64,000 nt of DNA from Pseudomonas fluorescens (GCA_902825215.1 LR782234.1:930001-994000), one strand, 5' to 3'; counted from the stretch's first letter, positions 35,404 to 45,833 are shown. Notes: generated by a model not told the origin, from the letters alone. Made by a program: numbers and translations.

Positions 35404-35784
35404 TCACTCAGGTTTCTGGTAGGTATCGATCACTTCCTGCGCCGCGCGAAACGCATCGATCGCCGCCGGCACCCCGGCATACACCGCACAATGCAGCAGC
35501 GCCTCACGAATCTCCTCCACCGTGCAGCCATTGTTCAGCGCGCCGCGCACATGGCCCTTCAATTCTTGCGGGCACTTCAGTGCGGTCAGCGCGGCGAGGG
35601 TGATCAGGCTGCGGGTTTTCAGCGGCAGGCCTTCGCGATTCCATACCCCGCCCCAGGCATGCTCATTAACGAAATCCTGCAAGGGTTGGGTGAACTCAGT
35701 GGCGTTGCCCAATGCGCGATCGACGAACGCGTCGCCCATTACCTGACGACGGATTTCAACTCCGGACTGCTTCGATTCGGTCAT
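35404..35784 (-). CDS. Carboxymuconolactone decarboxylase (CMD) family protein
   Basis: Small cytoplasmic CMD-family protein, 126 aa, PcaC-like in length and in the pattern VMGDAFVDRA, WGGVWNREGLPLKTRSL, ELKGHVRGALNNGCTVEEI and HCAVYAGVPAAIDAF. The start MTESKQSGVEIRRQVMGD at 35784 has AAGGA upstream and overlaps the antiporter stop as ATGA. The frame open to 36363 is a shadow of the antiporter gene. True PcaC acts in protocatechuate breakdown, but no pca genes are nearby, so the substrate is uncertain. Confidence 0.88.
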   Translation of the reverse strand: MTESKQSGVEIRRQVMGDAFVDRALGNATEFTQPLQDFVNEHAWGGVWNREGLPLKTRSLITLAALTALKCPQELKGHVRGALNNGCTVEEIREALLHCAVYAGVPAAIDAFRAAQEVIDTYQKPE

Positions 35785-36875
35785 GGCATATCCTTCTTGT
35801 GATGTTGACGGCGCCAGGCGCGTATCGACGTGAACAACAGAAACATCAACAGCGGCGGCAAGACATAAAACAGCATCAGCCGCTCGAGTCGGCCGGCCAA
35901 CGGCATGCCAGTGGTGAACGACACCACATGCAGCCCGTAGACCAGGTACAAACCGAGCAACAGCAAACCCTCGGCGCGGGTCACGCGGTAGCCGGAATAG
36001 AACACCGGCAGGCACAGCGCCGCAACGCCTAGCATCACCGGCAGGTCGAAATCCAGCGCGTTCGGCGAGACCGACAGTGGCGTCGGTGCGATCAGCGCAG
36101 TGAGGCCCAGCACCCCGAGCAGGTTGAACAGGTTGGCGCCGATCACGTTGCCGACGGCGATGTCGCGTTGCCCGCGCAGTGCGGCGATCAATGAGGTAGC
36201 CAGTTCCGGCAATGAAGTGCCGACCGCAACCACAGTCAGGCCGATCACCCGTTCGGAGAAACCCAGATCGGTGGCGACCACAACCGCGGCGCCCAGCAAC
36301 AGATGCCCGGCAAACACCAGCATCGCCAGCCCGACGCTGATCATCAGCAAACTGCCGAACCACGACGCCTGGGCGACGTCAGGTTGCTCGGAATGCGGCC
36401 GTGTCGAGTGACGTGACTGACGCAACAGCAGACCGAGGTACAGCGCCAAAGCAGCCAGCAACAAGATGCCGTCGAAGCGGCCGATCTCTTTGTTCCAGGC
36501 CAGCAGAAACACCAGCAGGCTGGCGCCGATCATCAGCGGAATATCCAGTCGCACCAGTTGCCGCGAAACGCGCAGCGGAATGATCAGTGCCGACAGCCCG
36601 AGCGTGACGAGGATATTGAAGATGCTGCTGCCGACCACGCTGCCGACGGCAATGTCCGGGTTGTGCGCCAGCGCTGCCTGCAGGCTGACGGCCATTTGCG
36701 GTGCGCTGCTGCCGAGGGCGACGATGGTCAGGCCGATGATCAGCGGGCGTACATGCAGGCGTGCCGCCAGACGCACCGCCGCGCGCACCATCAATTCGGC
36801 GCCGAAGATCAGCAGGCACAGGCCGGCGACGAGTTCGATCAGGCTGATCAGGGGCAGGTCGGCTAATCCGAAAAT
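35781..36875 (-). CDS. Calcium/sodium antiporter (CaCA, YrbG-like), non-canonical start suspected
   Basis: Inner-membrane cation antiporter of the CaCA family. Two internal repeats are seen: PLIIGLTIVALGSSAPQMAVS near the N-terminus and VIGLTVVAVGTSLPELATS in the second half, both alpha-repeat motifs. The first canonical start codon in frame (TTG at 36794) would give a protein beginning MMVRAAVRLA and lacking helix 1. The open frame runs upstream through LISLIELVAGLCLLIFGAE, which is that helix. The best upstream start is ATT at 36875, with GGAG eight bases before it; CTG at 36881 is the alternative. Gene confidence is high; start confidence is low. Confidence 0.85.
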   Translation of the reverse strand: MFGLADLPLISLIELVAGLCLLIFGAELMVRAAVRLAARLHVRPLIIGLTIVALGSSAPQMAVSLQAALAHNPDIAVGSVVGSSIFNILVTLGLSALIIPLRVSRQLVRLDIPLMIGASLLVFLLAWNKEIGRFDGILLLAALALYLGLLLRQSRHSTRPHSEQPDVAQASWFGSLLMISVGLAMLVFAGHLLLGAAVVVATDLGFSERVIGLTVVAVGTSLPELATSLIAALRGQRDIAVGNVIGANLFNLLGVLGLTALIAPTPLSVSPNALDFDLPVMLGVAALCLPVFYSGYRVTRAEGLLLLGLYLVYGLHVVSFTTGMPLAGRLERLMLFYVLPPLLMFLLFTSIRAWRRQHHKKDMP

Positions 36876-36888
36876 GGTCAGCGCTCCA

Positions 36889-37269
36889 TTAATCGAGGGC
36901 CTGTACGCGAACCCGCGCGGTGCCGCTGCGCAGCATGCCGATCTGCTCGGCGGCCTCGCGCGACAAGTCGATCAGCCGGCCACGGGTGTGCGGGCCGCGG
37001 TCGTTGATGCGGACCACGACCGATTCGTCGTTTTTCAGGTTGGTGACTTTCACTCGCGTGCCGAAGGGTAATTGGCGGTGGGCGGCAGTCAGGGAATGCT
37101 GGTTGAACGCTTCGCCGCTGGCGGTGCGTTTACCGTGGTGCTTGGCACCGTAGTAGGAGGCGACGCCGCTCTGGTCGTAACCGTGCGGGTCGATGGTGTC
37201 GGTGCTGGCGCAACCGGCCAGCAGGGAGAGCAGGGAGAGCAGGGCACAGCCGCCGAGCAAGCGTTTCAT
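36889..37269 (-). CDS. RlpA-like septal-ring lipoprotein (DPBB domain)
   Basis: Outer-membrane lipoprotein, 126 aa. Signal MKRLLGGCALLSLLSLLAGC with lipobox LLAG-C at residues 17-20. The double-psi beta-barrel domain starts at SGVASYYGAKHHGKRTASGE and includes GTRVKVTNLKN and VVRINDRGPHTRGRLIDLS, the catalytic-type RlpA motifs. There is no SPOR domain, so this is the short form rather than full RlpA. RlpA is a lytic transglycosylase acting on denuded glycan in pseudomonads; activity of this short form is inferred. Its TAA overlaps an out-of-frame ATG before the antiporter. Confidence 0.9.
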   Translation of the reverse strand: MKRLLGGCALLSLLSLLAGCASTDTIDPHGYDQSGVASYYGAKHHGKRTASGEAFNQHSLTAAHRQLPFGTRVKVTNLKNDESVVVRINDRGPHTRGRLIDLSREAAEQIGMLRSGTARVRVQALD

Positions 37270-37285
37270 TCGAATACTCCAAAGT

Positions 37286-37395
37286 GATCGTTCCCACGCT
37301 CCGGCGTGGGAATGCATCCCGTGACGCTCTGCGTCACACCGCAATGGACGCGGAGCGTCCGGGGCGGCATTCCCACGCAGAGCGCGGGAACGATC
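37286..37395. repeat. Expanded GATCGTTCCCACGC-class inverted repeat
   Basis: It starts GATCGTTCCCACGCTCCGGC and ends with GCGGGAACGATC, with several nested CGT-rich inverted pairs between (GACGCTCTGCGTC, GGACGCTCCGCGTCC-like). Related to the compact palindrome at 34238-34268. It lies upstream of the RlpA-like gene and downstream of gatB. Confidence 0.75.
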
Positions 37396-37414
37396 CCCGA
37401 GCGCGGGGCCGGAA

Positions 37415-38860
37415 TCAGCCTTCGAGCTTGCTTTTCAGCAGTTCGTTCACTTGCTGCGGGTTGGCCTTGCCTTTGGAGGCTTTCATCGCCTGGCCGACAA
37501 AGAAGCCGAACATCTTGCCGCGTTTGGCTTCATCCGCCGCACGATACTGTTCGACCTGCTCGGCGTTGGCCGCGAGCATTTCATCCAGCACCGCCGAAAT
37601 CGCGCCGGTGTCGGTGACCTGCTTCAGGCCGCGCTTTTCGATGATCTCGTCAGCACTGCCTTCGCCGTTGGCCATCGCTTCGAACACCACTTTGGCGATC
37701 TTGCCGGAGATGGTGTTGTCCTTGATGCGCTGCAGCATGCCGCCCAGCTGTTCAGCGGAAACCGGCGATTCGTCGATGTCCACGCCTTGCTTGTTGAGCA
37801 GACTGCCCAACTCGACCATCACCCAGTTCGCCGCCAGTTTCGCGTCGCCGCCGATGGCCGCGACTTTTTCGAAGTAATCCGCCTGCTCACGGCTGGTGGC
37901 CAGCACGTTGGCGTCGTAAGCCGACAGACCGAACTGGCTCTGGAAGCGTTCGCGCTTTTGCGGCGGCAGTTCCGGCAGGGTGGCGCGCACCTCGCCGAGG
38001 AACGACTCTTCGATGACCACGGGCAGCAGGTCCGGATCGGGGAAGTAACGGTAGTCGTTGGCTTCCTCTTTCGAACGCATCGGACGGGTCTCGTCCTTGT
38101 TCGGATCGTACAGACGGGTCTGCTGGATCACTTTGCCGCCGTCTTCGATCAGCTCGATCTGGCGCTGGATTTCGGAGTTGATCGCCTTCTCGATGAAACG
38201 GAACGAGTTGACGTTCTTGATCTCGCAGCGCGTGCCGAACTCGACCTGGCCTTTCGGACGCACCGAGACGTTGCAGTCGCAACGCAGCGAACCTTCGGCC
38301 ATGTTGCCGTCGCAGATGCCCAGGTAGCGCACCAGGGCGTGGATCGCCTTGACGTAAGCCACGGCTTCCTTGGCGCTGCGCATGTCCGGTTCGGATACGA
38401 TTTCCAGCAGCGGCGTGCCGGCACGGTTCAGGTCGATGCCGGTGGCGCCGTTGAATTCTTCGTGCAGGCTCTTGCCGGCGTCTTCTTCAAGGTGCGCGCG
38501 GGTGATGCCGACGCGTTTGACCGTGCCGTCTTCCAGGGCGATGTCCAGGTGGCCTTTACCGACAATCGGCAACTCCATCTGGCTGATCTGATAGCCCTTC
38601 GGCAGGTCCGGGTAGAAGTAGTTCTTGCGCGCAAACACGTTGTGCTGACCGATCTCGGCGTCAATCGCCAGACCGAACATCACCGCCATGCGCACCGCTT
38701 CCTGGTTGAGCACCGGCAGCACGCCGGGCATGCCCAGATCGATCAGGCTGGCCTGGGTATTCGGCTCGGAGCCGAAGGTGGTGGAACTACCGGAAAAGAT
38801 TTTCGACCGGGTGGTGAGCTGAGTGTGAATCTCCAGCCCGATCACGACTTCCCATTGCAT
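37415..38860 (-). CDS. gatB: Asp/Glu-tRNA amidotransferase subunit B
   Basis: Kinase/transamidase subunit of GatCAB, 481 aa, normal length. The start [20 protein letters not shown] at 38860 is the family N-terminus; the 23-residue extension overlapping gatA is rejected. Motifs include [23 protein letters not shown] and a C-terminal tRNA-binding YqeY-like domain. GatCAB forms Asn-tRNA and/or Gln-tRNA from mischarged tRNA. It lies 10 bases after gatA. Confidence 0.98.
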   Translation of the reverse strand: MQWEVVIGLEIHTQLTTRSKIFSGSSTTFGSEPNTQASLIDLGMPGVLPVLNQEAVRMAVMFGLAIDAEIGQHNVFARKNYFYPDLPKGYQISQMELPIVGKGHLDIALEDGTVKRVGITRAHLEEDAGKSLHEEFNGATGIDLNRAGTPLLEIVSEPDMRSAKEAVAYVKAIHALVRYLGICDGNMAEGSLRCDCNVSVRPKGQVEFGTRCEIKNVNSFRFIEKAINSEIQRQIELIEDGGKVIQQTRLYDPNKDETRPMRSKEEANDYRYFPDPDLLPVVIEESFLGEVRATLPELPPQKRERFQSQFGLSAYDANVLATSREQADYFEKVAAIGGDAKLAANWVMVELGSLLNKQGVDIDESPVSAEQLGGMLQRIKDNTISGKIAKVVFEAMANGEGSADEIIEKRGLKQVTDTGAISAVLDEMLAANAEQVEQYRAADEAKRGKMFGFFVGQAMKASKGKANPQQVNELLKSKLEG

Positions 38861-38870
38861 GTGTGTCTCC

Positions 38871-40322
38871 TCAGAAGCCGGTTGGGGTGCGGGTGTGCCA
38901 GTCAGTGTTGAGCTGATACTGGTGGGCAACGTTCAACAGGCGACCTTCCTGGAAGTACGGTGCGAGCAACTGCACGCCCACCGGCAGACCGTCGACAAAA
39001 CCGGCCGGCATCGACAGGCCCGGCAGGCCGGCGAGGTTGGCGGTGATGGTGTAGACGTCTTCCAGATAGGCAGCGACCGGGTCACTGTTCTTCGCGCCGA
39101 GCTTCCAGGCCGGGTTCGGCGTGGTTGGGCCGAGGATGATGTCGACTTCATTAAAGGCTGCCATGAAATCGTTCTTCACCAGACGACGGATCTTCTGCGC
39201 TTTCAGGTAGTAGGCGTCGTAGTAACCGGCGGACAGCGCGTAGGCACCGACCATGATCCGGCGCTGCACTTCAGGGCCGAAGCCTTCGCCACGGGAACGC
39301 TTGTACAGGTCGATCAGGTTTTCCGGGTTCTCGCAGCGATGGCCGAAACGCACGCCGTCGAAACGCGACAGGTTCGAGGAGGCTTCTGCCGGGGCGATCA
39401 CGTAGTACGCCGGAATCGCGTGCTGCATGTTCGGCAGGCTGATTTCCTTGATCACCGCACCGAGCTTCTGCAACTGCTGGATGCTGTTCTGGATCAGCTC
39501 GGCGATGCGCGGGTCGAGCCCGGCGATGAAGTATTCCTTCGGCACGCCAATGCGCAGGCCTTGCAGCGAGTCGCCCAGGCTGGCGGAGTAATCCGGCACC
39601 GGCTCATCGATGCTGGTCGAGTCGTTCTGGTCGAAGCCAGCCATACCTTGCAACAAAATTGCGCAGTCTTCGGCAGTGCGTGCCAACGGCCCGCCCTGAT
39701 CGAGACTGGAGGCGTAAGCGATCATGCCCCAGCGCGATACGCGACCGTAGGTCGGTTTCAAGCCGGTCAGGTTGGTGAATGCCGCTGGTTGACGGATCGA
39801 GCCGCCGGTGTCGGTAGCGGTCGCGGCAGGCAACAGGCGTGCGGCCACAGCAGCGGCCGAGCCACCGGACGAACCGCCCGGCACGTGTTCCAGGTTCCAC
39901 GGGTTTTTCACCGCGCCGTACCAGCTCGACTCGTTGGCCGAACCCATGGCGAATTCGTCCATGTTGGTCTTGCCAAGGGTCACGGCGCCGGCAGCGGCCA
40001 GCTTCGCCACCACGGTGGCGTCGTACGGGGCCTTGAAGTTGTCGAGCATCTTCGAGCCGCAACTGGTGCGAATGCCCTGGGTGCAGAACAGGTCTTTGTG
40101 GGCGATCGGCGCGCCGAGCAGGGCGCCGCTCTCACCATTGGCGCGGCGCGCATCGGCGGCTTTCGCCTGCTCGAGGGCCAGCTCTTCGGTGAGGCTGATG
40201 AAACTGTTGAGCTGCGGATCGAGCTGGGTGATTCGCGCCAGCAGGACCTTGGTCAGCTCTTCGGAGGAAAACTTTTTATCGGCGAGACCGCGGGCGATCT
40301 CGGCCAGAGTCATTTGATGCAT
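38871..40322 (-). CDS. gatA: Asp/Glu-tRNA amidotransferase subunit A
   Basis: Amidase-signature subunit that frees ammonia from glutamine, 483 aa. The Ser-Ser-Lys machinery is visible: Lys in [14 protein letters not shown], the serine-rich motif [17 protein letters not shown], and [13 protein letters not shown]. The start at 40322 ([13 protein letters not shown]) is the usual one, 16 bases after the gatC stop. Middle gene of the gatCAB operon. Confidence 0.98.
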   Translation of the reverse strand: MHQMTLAEIARGLADKKFSSEELTKVLLARITQLDPQLNSFISLTEELALEQAKAADARRANGESGALLGAPIAHKDLFCTQGIRTSCGSKMLDNFKAPYDATVVAKLAAAGAVTLGKTNMDEFAMGSANESSWYGAVKNPWNLEHVPGGSSGGSAAAVAARLLPAATATDTGGSIRQPAAFTNLTGLKPTYGRVSRWGMIAYASSLDQGGPLARTAEDCAILLQGMAGFDQNDSTSIDEPVPDYSASLGDSLQGLRIGVPKEYFIAGLDPRIAELIQNSIQQLQKLGAVIKEISLPNMQHAIPAYYVIAPAEASSNLSRFDGVRFGHRCENPENLIDLYKRSRGEGFGPEVQRRIMVGAYALSAGYYDAYYLKAQKIRRLVKNDFMAAFNEVDIILGPTTPNPAWKLGAKNSDPVAAYLEDVYTITANLAGLPGLSMPAGFVDGLPVGVQLLAPYFQEGRLLNVAHQYQLNTDWHTRTPTGF

Positions 40323-40338
40323 TGCAGGCTCTTTCCCT

Positions 40339-40626
40339 TTAGTCGATGACTTTCGGAACCAGATACAGGCCGTTTTCGACCGCTGGTGCGATGGACTGGT
40401 AGGCCTCGCGGTTATTGGTCTCGGTCACAACGTCGGCGCGCAGGCGCTGACTGGCTTCCAGCGGGTGGGCCAGAGGCTCGATTCCGTCGGTATTAACAGC
40501 CTGCATTTCGTCGACCAGACCGAGAATGCTGTTGAGGGCGGAAGTAATGTGTGGAAGATCGGCATCATTGAGGCCAAGGCAGGCCAGATGAGCGATTTTT
40601 TCCACGTCGGAGCGTTCTAGCGCCAT
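40339..40626 (-). CDS. gatC: Asp/Glu-tRNA amidotransferase subunit C
   Basis: Small stabilising subunit of GatCAB, 95 aa. The sequence [20 protein letters not shown] and the terminal [13 protein letters not shown] match the family. AGGAG before the ATG supports the start. First gene of the operon; divergent from mreB. Confidence 0.97.
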   Translation of the reverse strand: MALERSDVEKIAHLACLGLNDADLPHITSALNSILGLVDEMQAVNTDGIEPLAHPLEASQRLRADVVTETNNREAYQSIAPAVENGLYLVPKVID

Positions 40627-40825
40627 CGGGATTCTCCTGTGGAAAACAGAACGGACGGCGTCCGTGTGTTAGATTGTCGGAACACTACCGCACTTCTACG
40701 GTCATAAGGCCGCGATTGTGGGGCTTGGTGCACAGAAAAGCGGCCAATTTAACATATTGGCGCCTTGCCCAAAATCCCTGTCGTTGTTAGAGTTTGCCGC
40801 ACTTTTTTACCCACGCGTTGCCTAG

Positions 40826-41875
<1,050 letters not shown>

Positions 41876-41904
41876 GTCGCCGATTGCATTACGTGGGTGA
41901 ACGC

Positions 41905-41932
41905 ACAGGCAGCACTTTGCAGTGCTGCCTGT
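41905..41932 (+). terminator. Strong hairpin between mreB and mreC (partial terminator)
   Basis: Perfect 12-bp arms ACAGGCAGCACT and AGTGCTGCCTGT around TTGC. A modest T-rich tail follows. It should reduce read-through or protect the mreB mRNA, giving MreB in excess over MreCD. Confidence 0.75.
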
Positions 41933-42016
41933 TGGCGTTTATCTTCTGTCAGTCTTCATCCAGGCCGGTTTGATGCCGTATGAATAAACAGAACATTTGC
42001 CTGGGAGGAGCGGCTT

Positions 42017-43117
42017 ATTAAACCGCTTTTCACCAAAGGCCCTTCGTTGGGCGTGCGCCTATTGGTGCTGGCCGTGCTCGCGGTCGCGCTGATGGTGGTC
42101 GATGCGCGTTTCGACCTGCTCAAGCCCGCGCGCAAACAAGCGTCGCTGGTGCTGATGGATGCCTACTGGATCACTGACCTGCCCGGCAGATTGTGGGACG
42201 GGGTCGCCAGTCAGTTCGGCAGCCGTACCGAGCTTGTCGCTGAAAACGAAAAACTCAAGACCGAAAACCTGCTGTTGCAGGGGCGCATGCAAAAGCTTGC
42301 CGCCCTGACCGAGCAGAACGTTCGGCTACGCGAGTTGCTCAATTCCTCCGCGCTGGTCAATGAAAAGGTCGAAGTGGCCGAGCTGATCGGCATGGACCCC
42401 AACCCCTTCACCCATCGCATCATCATCAACAAAGGTGAGCGCGATGGCGTGGTCCTCGGTCAGCCGGTGCTCGATGCCCGCGGGCTGATGGGCCAGGTGG
42501 TCGAATTGATGCCTTACACCTCGCGTGTATTGCTGTTGACCGACACCACTCACAGCATTCCCGTCCAGGTCAACCGTAACGGTCTGCGCGCGATTGCCAG
42601 CGGCACCGGCAATCCGGAGCGTCTGGAACTGCGCCATGTCGCCGACACCGCGGATATCAAGGAAGGCGATCTGCTGGTCAGCTCCGGTCTCGGCCAGCGT
42701 TTCCCGGCCGGTTACCCGGTGGCCACGGTGAAGGAAGTCATCCACGATTCCGGCCAGCCGTTCGCCATCGTCCGCGCCGTGCCGACCGCCGCGTTGAATC
42801 GCAGCCGCTACCTGCTGCTGGTGTTCAGCGACAGCCGCACCGCCGAAGAACGCGCCAACGAAGCCGCTCAGGCCCAAGAGCAGCTCGATGCCCACGGTGG
42901 CGGTCCGATGATGCCGGTCAACGTACCCAAGCCTCTGATCATGGCGACGCCGGCGACCCCGGCTGCTGCGCCTGCCAGCGAAGCGGCGGCACCCGCAGCC
43001 ACGCCTGCTGCCACGCCTGCCAAGCCTGCTGCGACTAAACCGCCGGCTGCCGCCAAACCACCGGCAGCGACAAAGCCACCGGCGAAACCGCCAGCCACCA
43101 CCGGGGGACGAGAATAA
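42017..43117 (+). CDS. mreC: Rod-shape-determining protein MreC, probable ATT start
   Basis: Bitopic membrane protein linking MreB to periplasmic wall enzymes, about 366 aa. After a short cytoplasmic N-terminus it has one helix (LLVLAVLAVALMVV), a coiled coil (LVAENEKLKTENLLLQGRMQ) and the beta-domain (GERDGVVLGQPVLDARGLMG). The segment IKPLFTKGPSLGVRL aligns with MKPIFSRGPSLQIRL of E. coli MreC, so the codon in the methionine position is ATT at 42017, with GGGAGGAG ending six bases upstream. The only canonical in-frame start near it is TTG at 42047, with no ribosome binding site. The C-terminus is an Ala/Pro/Lys-rich tail. The stop overlaps mreD as TAATG. Confidence 0.92.
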   Translation: MKPLFTKGPSLGVRLLVLAVLAVALMVVDARFDLLKPARKQASLVLMDAYWITDLPGRLWDGVASQFGSRTELVAENEKLKTENLLLQGRMQKLAALTEQNVRLRELLNSSALVNEKVEVAELIGMDPNPFTHRIIINKGERDGVVLGQPVLDARGLMGQVVELMPYTSRVLLLTDTTHSIPVQVNRNGLRAIASGTGNPERLELRHVADTADIKEGDLLVSSGLGQRFPAGYPVATVKEVIHDSGQPFAIVRAVPTAALNRSRYLLLVFSDSRTAEERANEAAQAQEQLDAHGGGPMMPVNVPKPLIMATPATPAAAPASEAAAPAATPAATPAKPAATKPPAAAKPPAATKPPAKPPATTGGRE

Positions 43118-43608
43118 TGGTCGGGGCCAAAGCTTCGGGGAATGGCTGGATGATCTGGCTGACGTTCGTCATCGGCATCCTGCTCAGCGTATCGCCGCTA
43201 CCGATTTTCATGGAAATCCTGCGCCCGCTCTGGCTGGCCCTGCTGGTGACGTTCTGGGCGCTGTACATGCCGCACACGGTCGGCATGGTTACGGCGTTCT
43301 GTCTGGGCCTGGCCGAAGACGTGCTGCAAGGCGACCTGCTGGGGCAGAACGCGTTGATCCTGACGCTCATTACCTTCCTGGTGCTGTCGTTGCAGCAGCG
43401 TCTGCGCATGTTTCCGATGTGGCAGCAGTGCTTGGTGATCCTGGTGATTTTCGGTCTCGCGCAATTGGCTCAACTGTGGCTCAGCGCCTTGACCGGCAAC
43501 CGTCAGCCGACTCTCGCCCTGGTCTTGCCGGCGTTGGTCAGTGCCTTGCTCTGGCCGTGGGTCAGTTTCGCCTTACGCGGATTGTGCCGACGTTACAGAA
43601 TCTATTGA
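43117..43608 (+). CDS. mreD: Rod-shape-determining membrane protein MreD
   Basis: Polytopic inner-membrane protein, 163 aa, five to six helices. It completes the MreBCD elongation complex. The N-terminus [23 protein letters not shown] and the motif [21 protein letters not shown] with [10 protein letters not shown] are conserved MreD features. The ATG overlaps the mreC stop (TAATG), showing translational coupling. Confidence 0.96.
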   Translation: MVGAKASGNGWMIWLTFVIGILLSVSPLPIFMEILRPLWLALLVTFWALYMPHTVGMVTAFCLGLAEDVLQGDLLGQNALILTLITFLVLSLQQRLRMFPMWQQCLVILVIFGLAQLAQLWLSALTGNRQPTLALVLPALVSALLWPWVSFALRGLCRRYRIY

Positions 43609-43645
43609 GCCGGTGAAGCAGGGCACTGAACAGGGAGATGTTTTG

Positions 43646-44242
43646 ATGAAGCCGCTTTACCTCGCCTCCGGATCGCCGCGCCGGCGTGAATTGCTCACGC
43701 AGATCGGCGTAGCGTTCACCGCCATCAGCGCGGACATCGACGAAACTCCTTTACTTGAAGAATCGCCCTCGGCCTATGTCGAACGCCTCGCGCGCGGCAA
43801 GGCTGAAGCCGGGCGCCGCAGCGTCGTGTCCGCTCAGAGCTTTTGCGTGCTGGGCGCCGACACCGCGGTGGTGCTCGACGGCAAAATTCTTGGCAAACCG
43901 GTGGACGAAGCCGATGCATGCGCCATGCTGATGATGTTGTCGGGCAGGGAGCATGAAGTGCTGACGGCCATCGCCGTGCTCGAAGGCGAACGCTGCGAGT
44001 CGCGGGTGGTGCGCAGTCTGGTGCGCTTTCGCCCGATCAGCCGCGAGGAAGCCGCCGCCTACTGGGCCAGCGGTGAACCCCAGGACAAGGCCGGCGGTTA
44101 TGGCATTCAAGGCCTCGGCGGAGTGTTCGTTGCCGGCCTCAATGGCAGCTACTCTGCCGTGGTCGGCTTGCCCGTTTGCGAAACCCGCGAGGTATTGGGC
44201 CATTTCGGCATACCCTGTTGGCAAAACCTGAACGCGCCATAA
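43646..44242 (+). CDS. maf: Maf-family nucleotide pyrophosphatase
   Basis: Nucleoside triphosphate pyrophosphatase of the Maf/YhdE type, 198 aa. N-terminal signature [16 protein letters not shown]; catalytic pocket [16 protein letters not shown] and the SGREHEV stretch. It is expected to hydrolyse dTTP/UTP or modified nucleotides and, in some species, to affect septation. The start at 43646 follows GGGAG; the longer frame overlaps mreD. Conserved neighbour of mreBCD and rng. Confidence 0.95.
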   Translation: MKPLYLASGSPRRRELLTQIGVAFTAISADIDETPLLEESPSAYVERLARGKAEAGRRSVVSAQSFCVLGADTAVVLDGKILGKPVDEADACAMLMMLSGREHEVLTAIAVLEGERCESRVVRSLVRFRPISREEAAAYWASGEPQDKAGGYGIQGLGGVFVAGLNGSYSAVVGLPVCETREVLGHFGIPCWQNLNAP

Positions 44243-44300
44243 GCGTCGTACCCATCCAGATGCGGCCATTATCGTGAACATGCCTGAACGAGATCCTGCC

Positions 44301-45758
44301 ATGAGTGAAGAGATTCTGATCAACATCACGCCGATGGAGTCGCGCGTGGCGGTGGTCGAAAACGGTGTGCTGCAAGAAGTCCACGTTGAGCGCACGCAAA
44401 AGCGCGGGATCGTCGGCAACATCTATAAAGGCAAGATCGTGCGCGTATTGCCGGGCATGCAGGCGGCGTTCGTCGATATTGGTCTGGACCGTGCGGCGTT
44501 CATTCACGCCGCAGAAATTTCCCTGCGCGAAGGCCCGGCGGTCGAGAGCATCAGTTCGCTGGTGCACGAAGGCCAGAGCCTGGTGGTGCAAGTGACAAAG
44601 GACCCGATCGGTTCCAAGGGCGCGCGCCTGACCACGCAACTGTCGATACCGTCGCGCTATCTGGTGTACATGCCACGCACGGCCCACGTCGGTATTTCGC
44701 TGAAAATCGAAGACGAAGCCGAGCGTGAACGCCTCAAGCAGGTGGTCAGCGATTGCGTGGCCAAAGAAGGTATCAAGGAAGCGGGTGGCTTTATTCTGCG
44801 TACTGCAGCCGAAGGCGCCGGTGCTGATGAAATCCTCATGGACATCCGTTACCTGCGGCGCCTGTGGGATCAGATCAACGAACAGATCAAAACCATTGCC
44901 GCGCCCAAGGTAATCTACGAAGACCTCGGCCTGGCGCTGCGCACGCTGCGCGATCTGGTCAACCCGAAAATCGAGAAGATCCGTATCGATTCCCGGGAAA
45001 CCTTTCAGAAAACCACGCAGTTCGTCGCTGAACTGATGCCGGAAATCGCTGATCGTCTGGAGCATTATCCGGGCGAACGACCGATTTTCGACCTGTATGG
45101 CGTCGAAGACGAAATCCAGAAAGCCCTCGAGCGCAAGGTGCCGCTGAAATCCGGCGGCTATCTGGTGGTCGAGCCGGCGGAAGCCATGACCACCATCGAC
45201 GTCAACACCGGGGCGTTCGTTGGTCATCGCAACCTGGAAGAAACCATTTTCAAGACCAACCTCGAAGCGGCGACCGCGATTGCCCGGCAACTGCGCCTGC
45301 GCAATCTCGGCGGGATCATCATCATCGATTTCATTGACATGGAAGATGAAGAGCATCAGCGACAGGTGCTGCGTACGCTGGAAAAGCAGCTGGAGCGTGA
45401 TCACGCCAAGACCAACATCATCGGGATCACCGAGTTGGGCCTGGTGCAGATGACCCGCAAGCGTACCCGCGAAAGCCTCGAGCAAGTGCTCTGCGAGCCG
45501 TGCAGCAGTTGCCAGGGCCGGGGCAAGCTGAAAACCGCCGAAACCATCTGTTACGAGATCTTCCGCGAGATCCTGCGTGAAGCCCGTGCCTATCAGGCCG
45601 AGGGTTATCGGGTGCTGGCCAATCAGAAGGTGGTTGATCGCCTGCTCGATGAAGAATCCGGTAACGTCGCCGAGCTTGAAGGGTTTATCGGCCGCACCAT
45701 ACGCTTCCAGGTGGAAACCATGTATTCCCAGGAACAATACGACGTGGTGCTGCTCTGA
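44301..45758 (+). CDS. rng: Ribonuclease G
   Basis: Endoribonuclease that matures the 5' end of 16S rRNA, 485 aa. The N-terminal S1 domain shows GIVGNIYKGKIVRVLPGMQAAF-type sequence, then the RNase E/G catalytic core with TIDVNTGAF and IIIIDFIDM acidic residues, and the zinc-link-type CEPCSSC near residue 400. It ends after the small domain without the RNase E scaffold tail. Start 44301 (MSEEILINITPMESR) matches family N-termini; a GTG nine codons upstream is possible. Confidence 0.97.
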   Translation: MSEEILINITPMESRVAVVENGVLQEVHVERTQKRGIVGNIYKGKIVRVLPGMQAAFVDIGLDRAAFIHAAEISLREGPAVESISSLVHEGQSLVVQVTKDPIGSKGARLTTQLSIPSRYLVYMPRTAHVGISLKIEDEAERERLKQVVSDCVAKEGIKEAGGFILRTAAEGAGADEILMDIRYLRRLWDQINEQIKTIAAPKVIYEDLGLALRTLRDLVNPKIEKIRIDSRETFQKTTQFVAELMPEIADRLEHYPGERPIFDLYGVEDEIQKALERKVPLKSGGYLVVEPAEAMTTIDVNTGAFVGHRNLEETIFKTNLEAATAIARQLRLRNLGGIIIIDFIDMEDEEHQRQVLRTLEKQLERDHAKTNIIGITELGLVQMTRKRTRESLEQVLCEPCSSCQGRGKLKTAETICYEIFREILREARAYQAEGYRVLANQKVVDRLLDEESGNVAELEGFIGRTIRFQVETMYSQEQYDVVLL

Positions 45759-45833
45759 ACCCCTGCATCACCTTTAATCCACCGCGGCTGGCCTCAGCTT
45801 TTCGCAGTATTTTCGCCATGGGAGCCACCTGAC

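Noticed and set aside
35785..36363. Upstream extension of the CMD-family gene
   Set aside because: It is the shadow frame of the antiporter gene, rich in Arg and Gly. The start at 35784 has a good ribosome binding site and overlaps the antiporter stop as expected.
26479..36794. The whole accessory block as a genomic island
   Set aside because: It replaces other genes relative to P. aeruginosa (from memory), but there is no integrase, tRNA end or flanking direct repeat, and base composition is normal except for the small gene at 27421.
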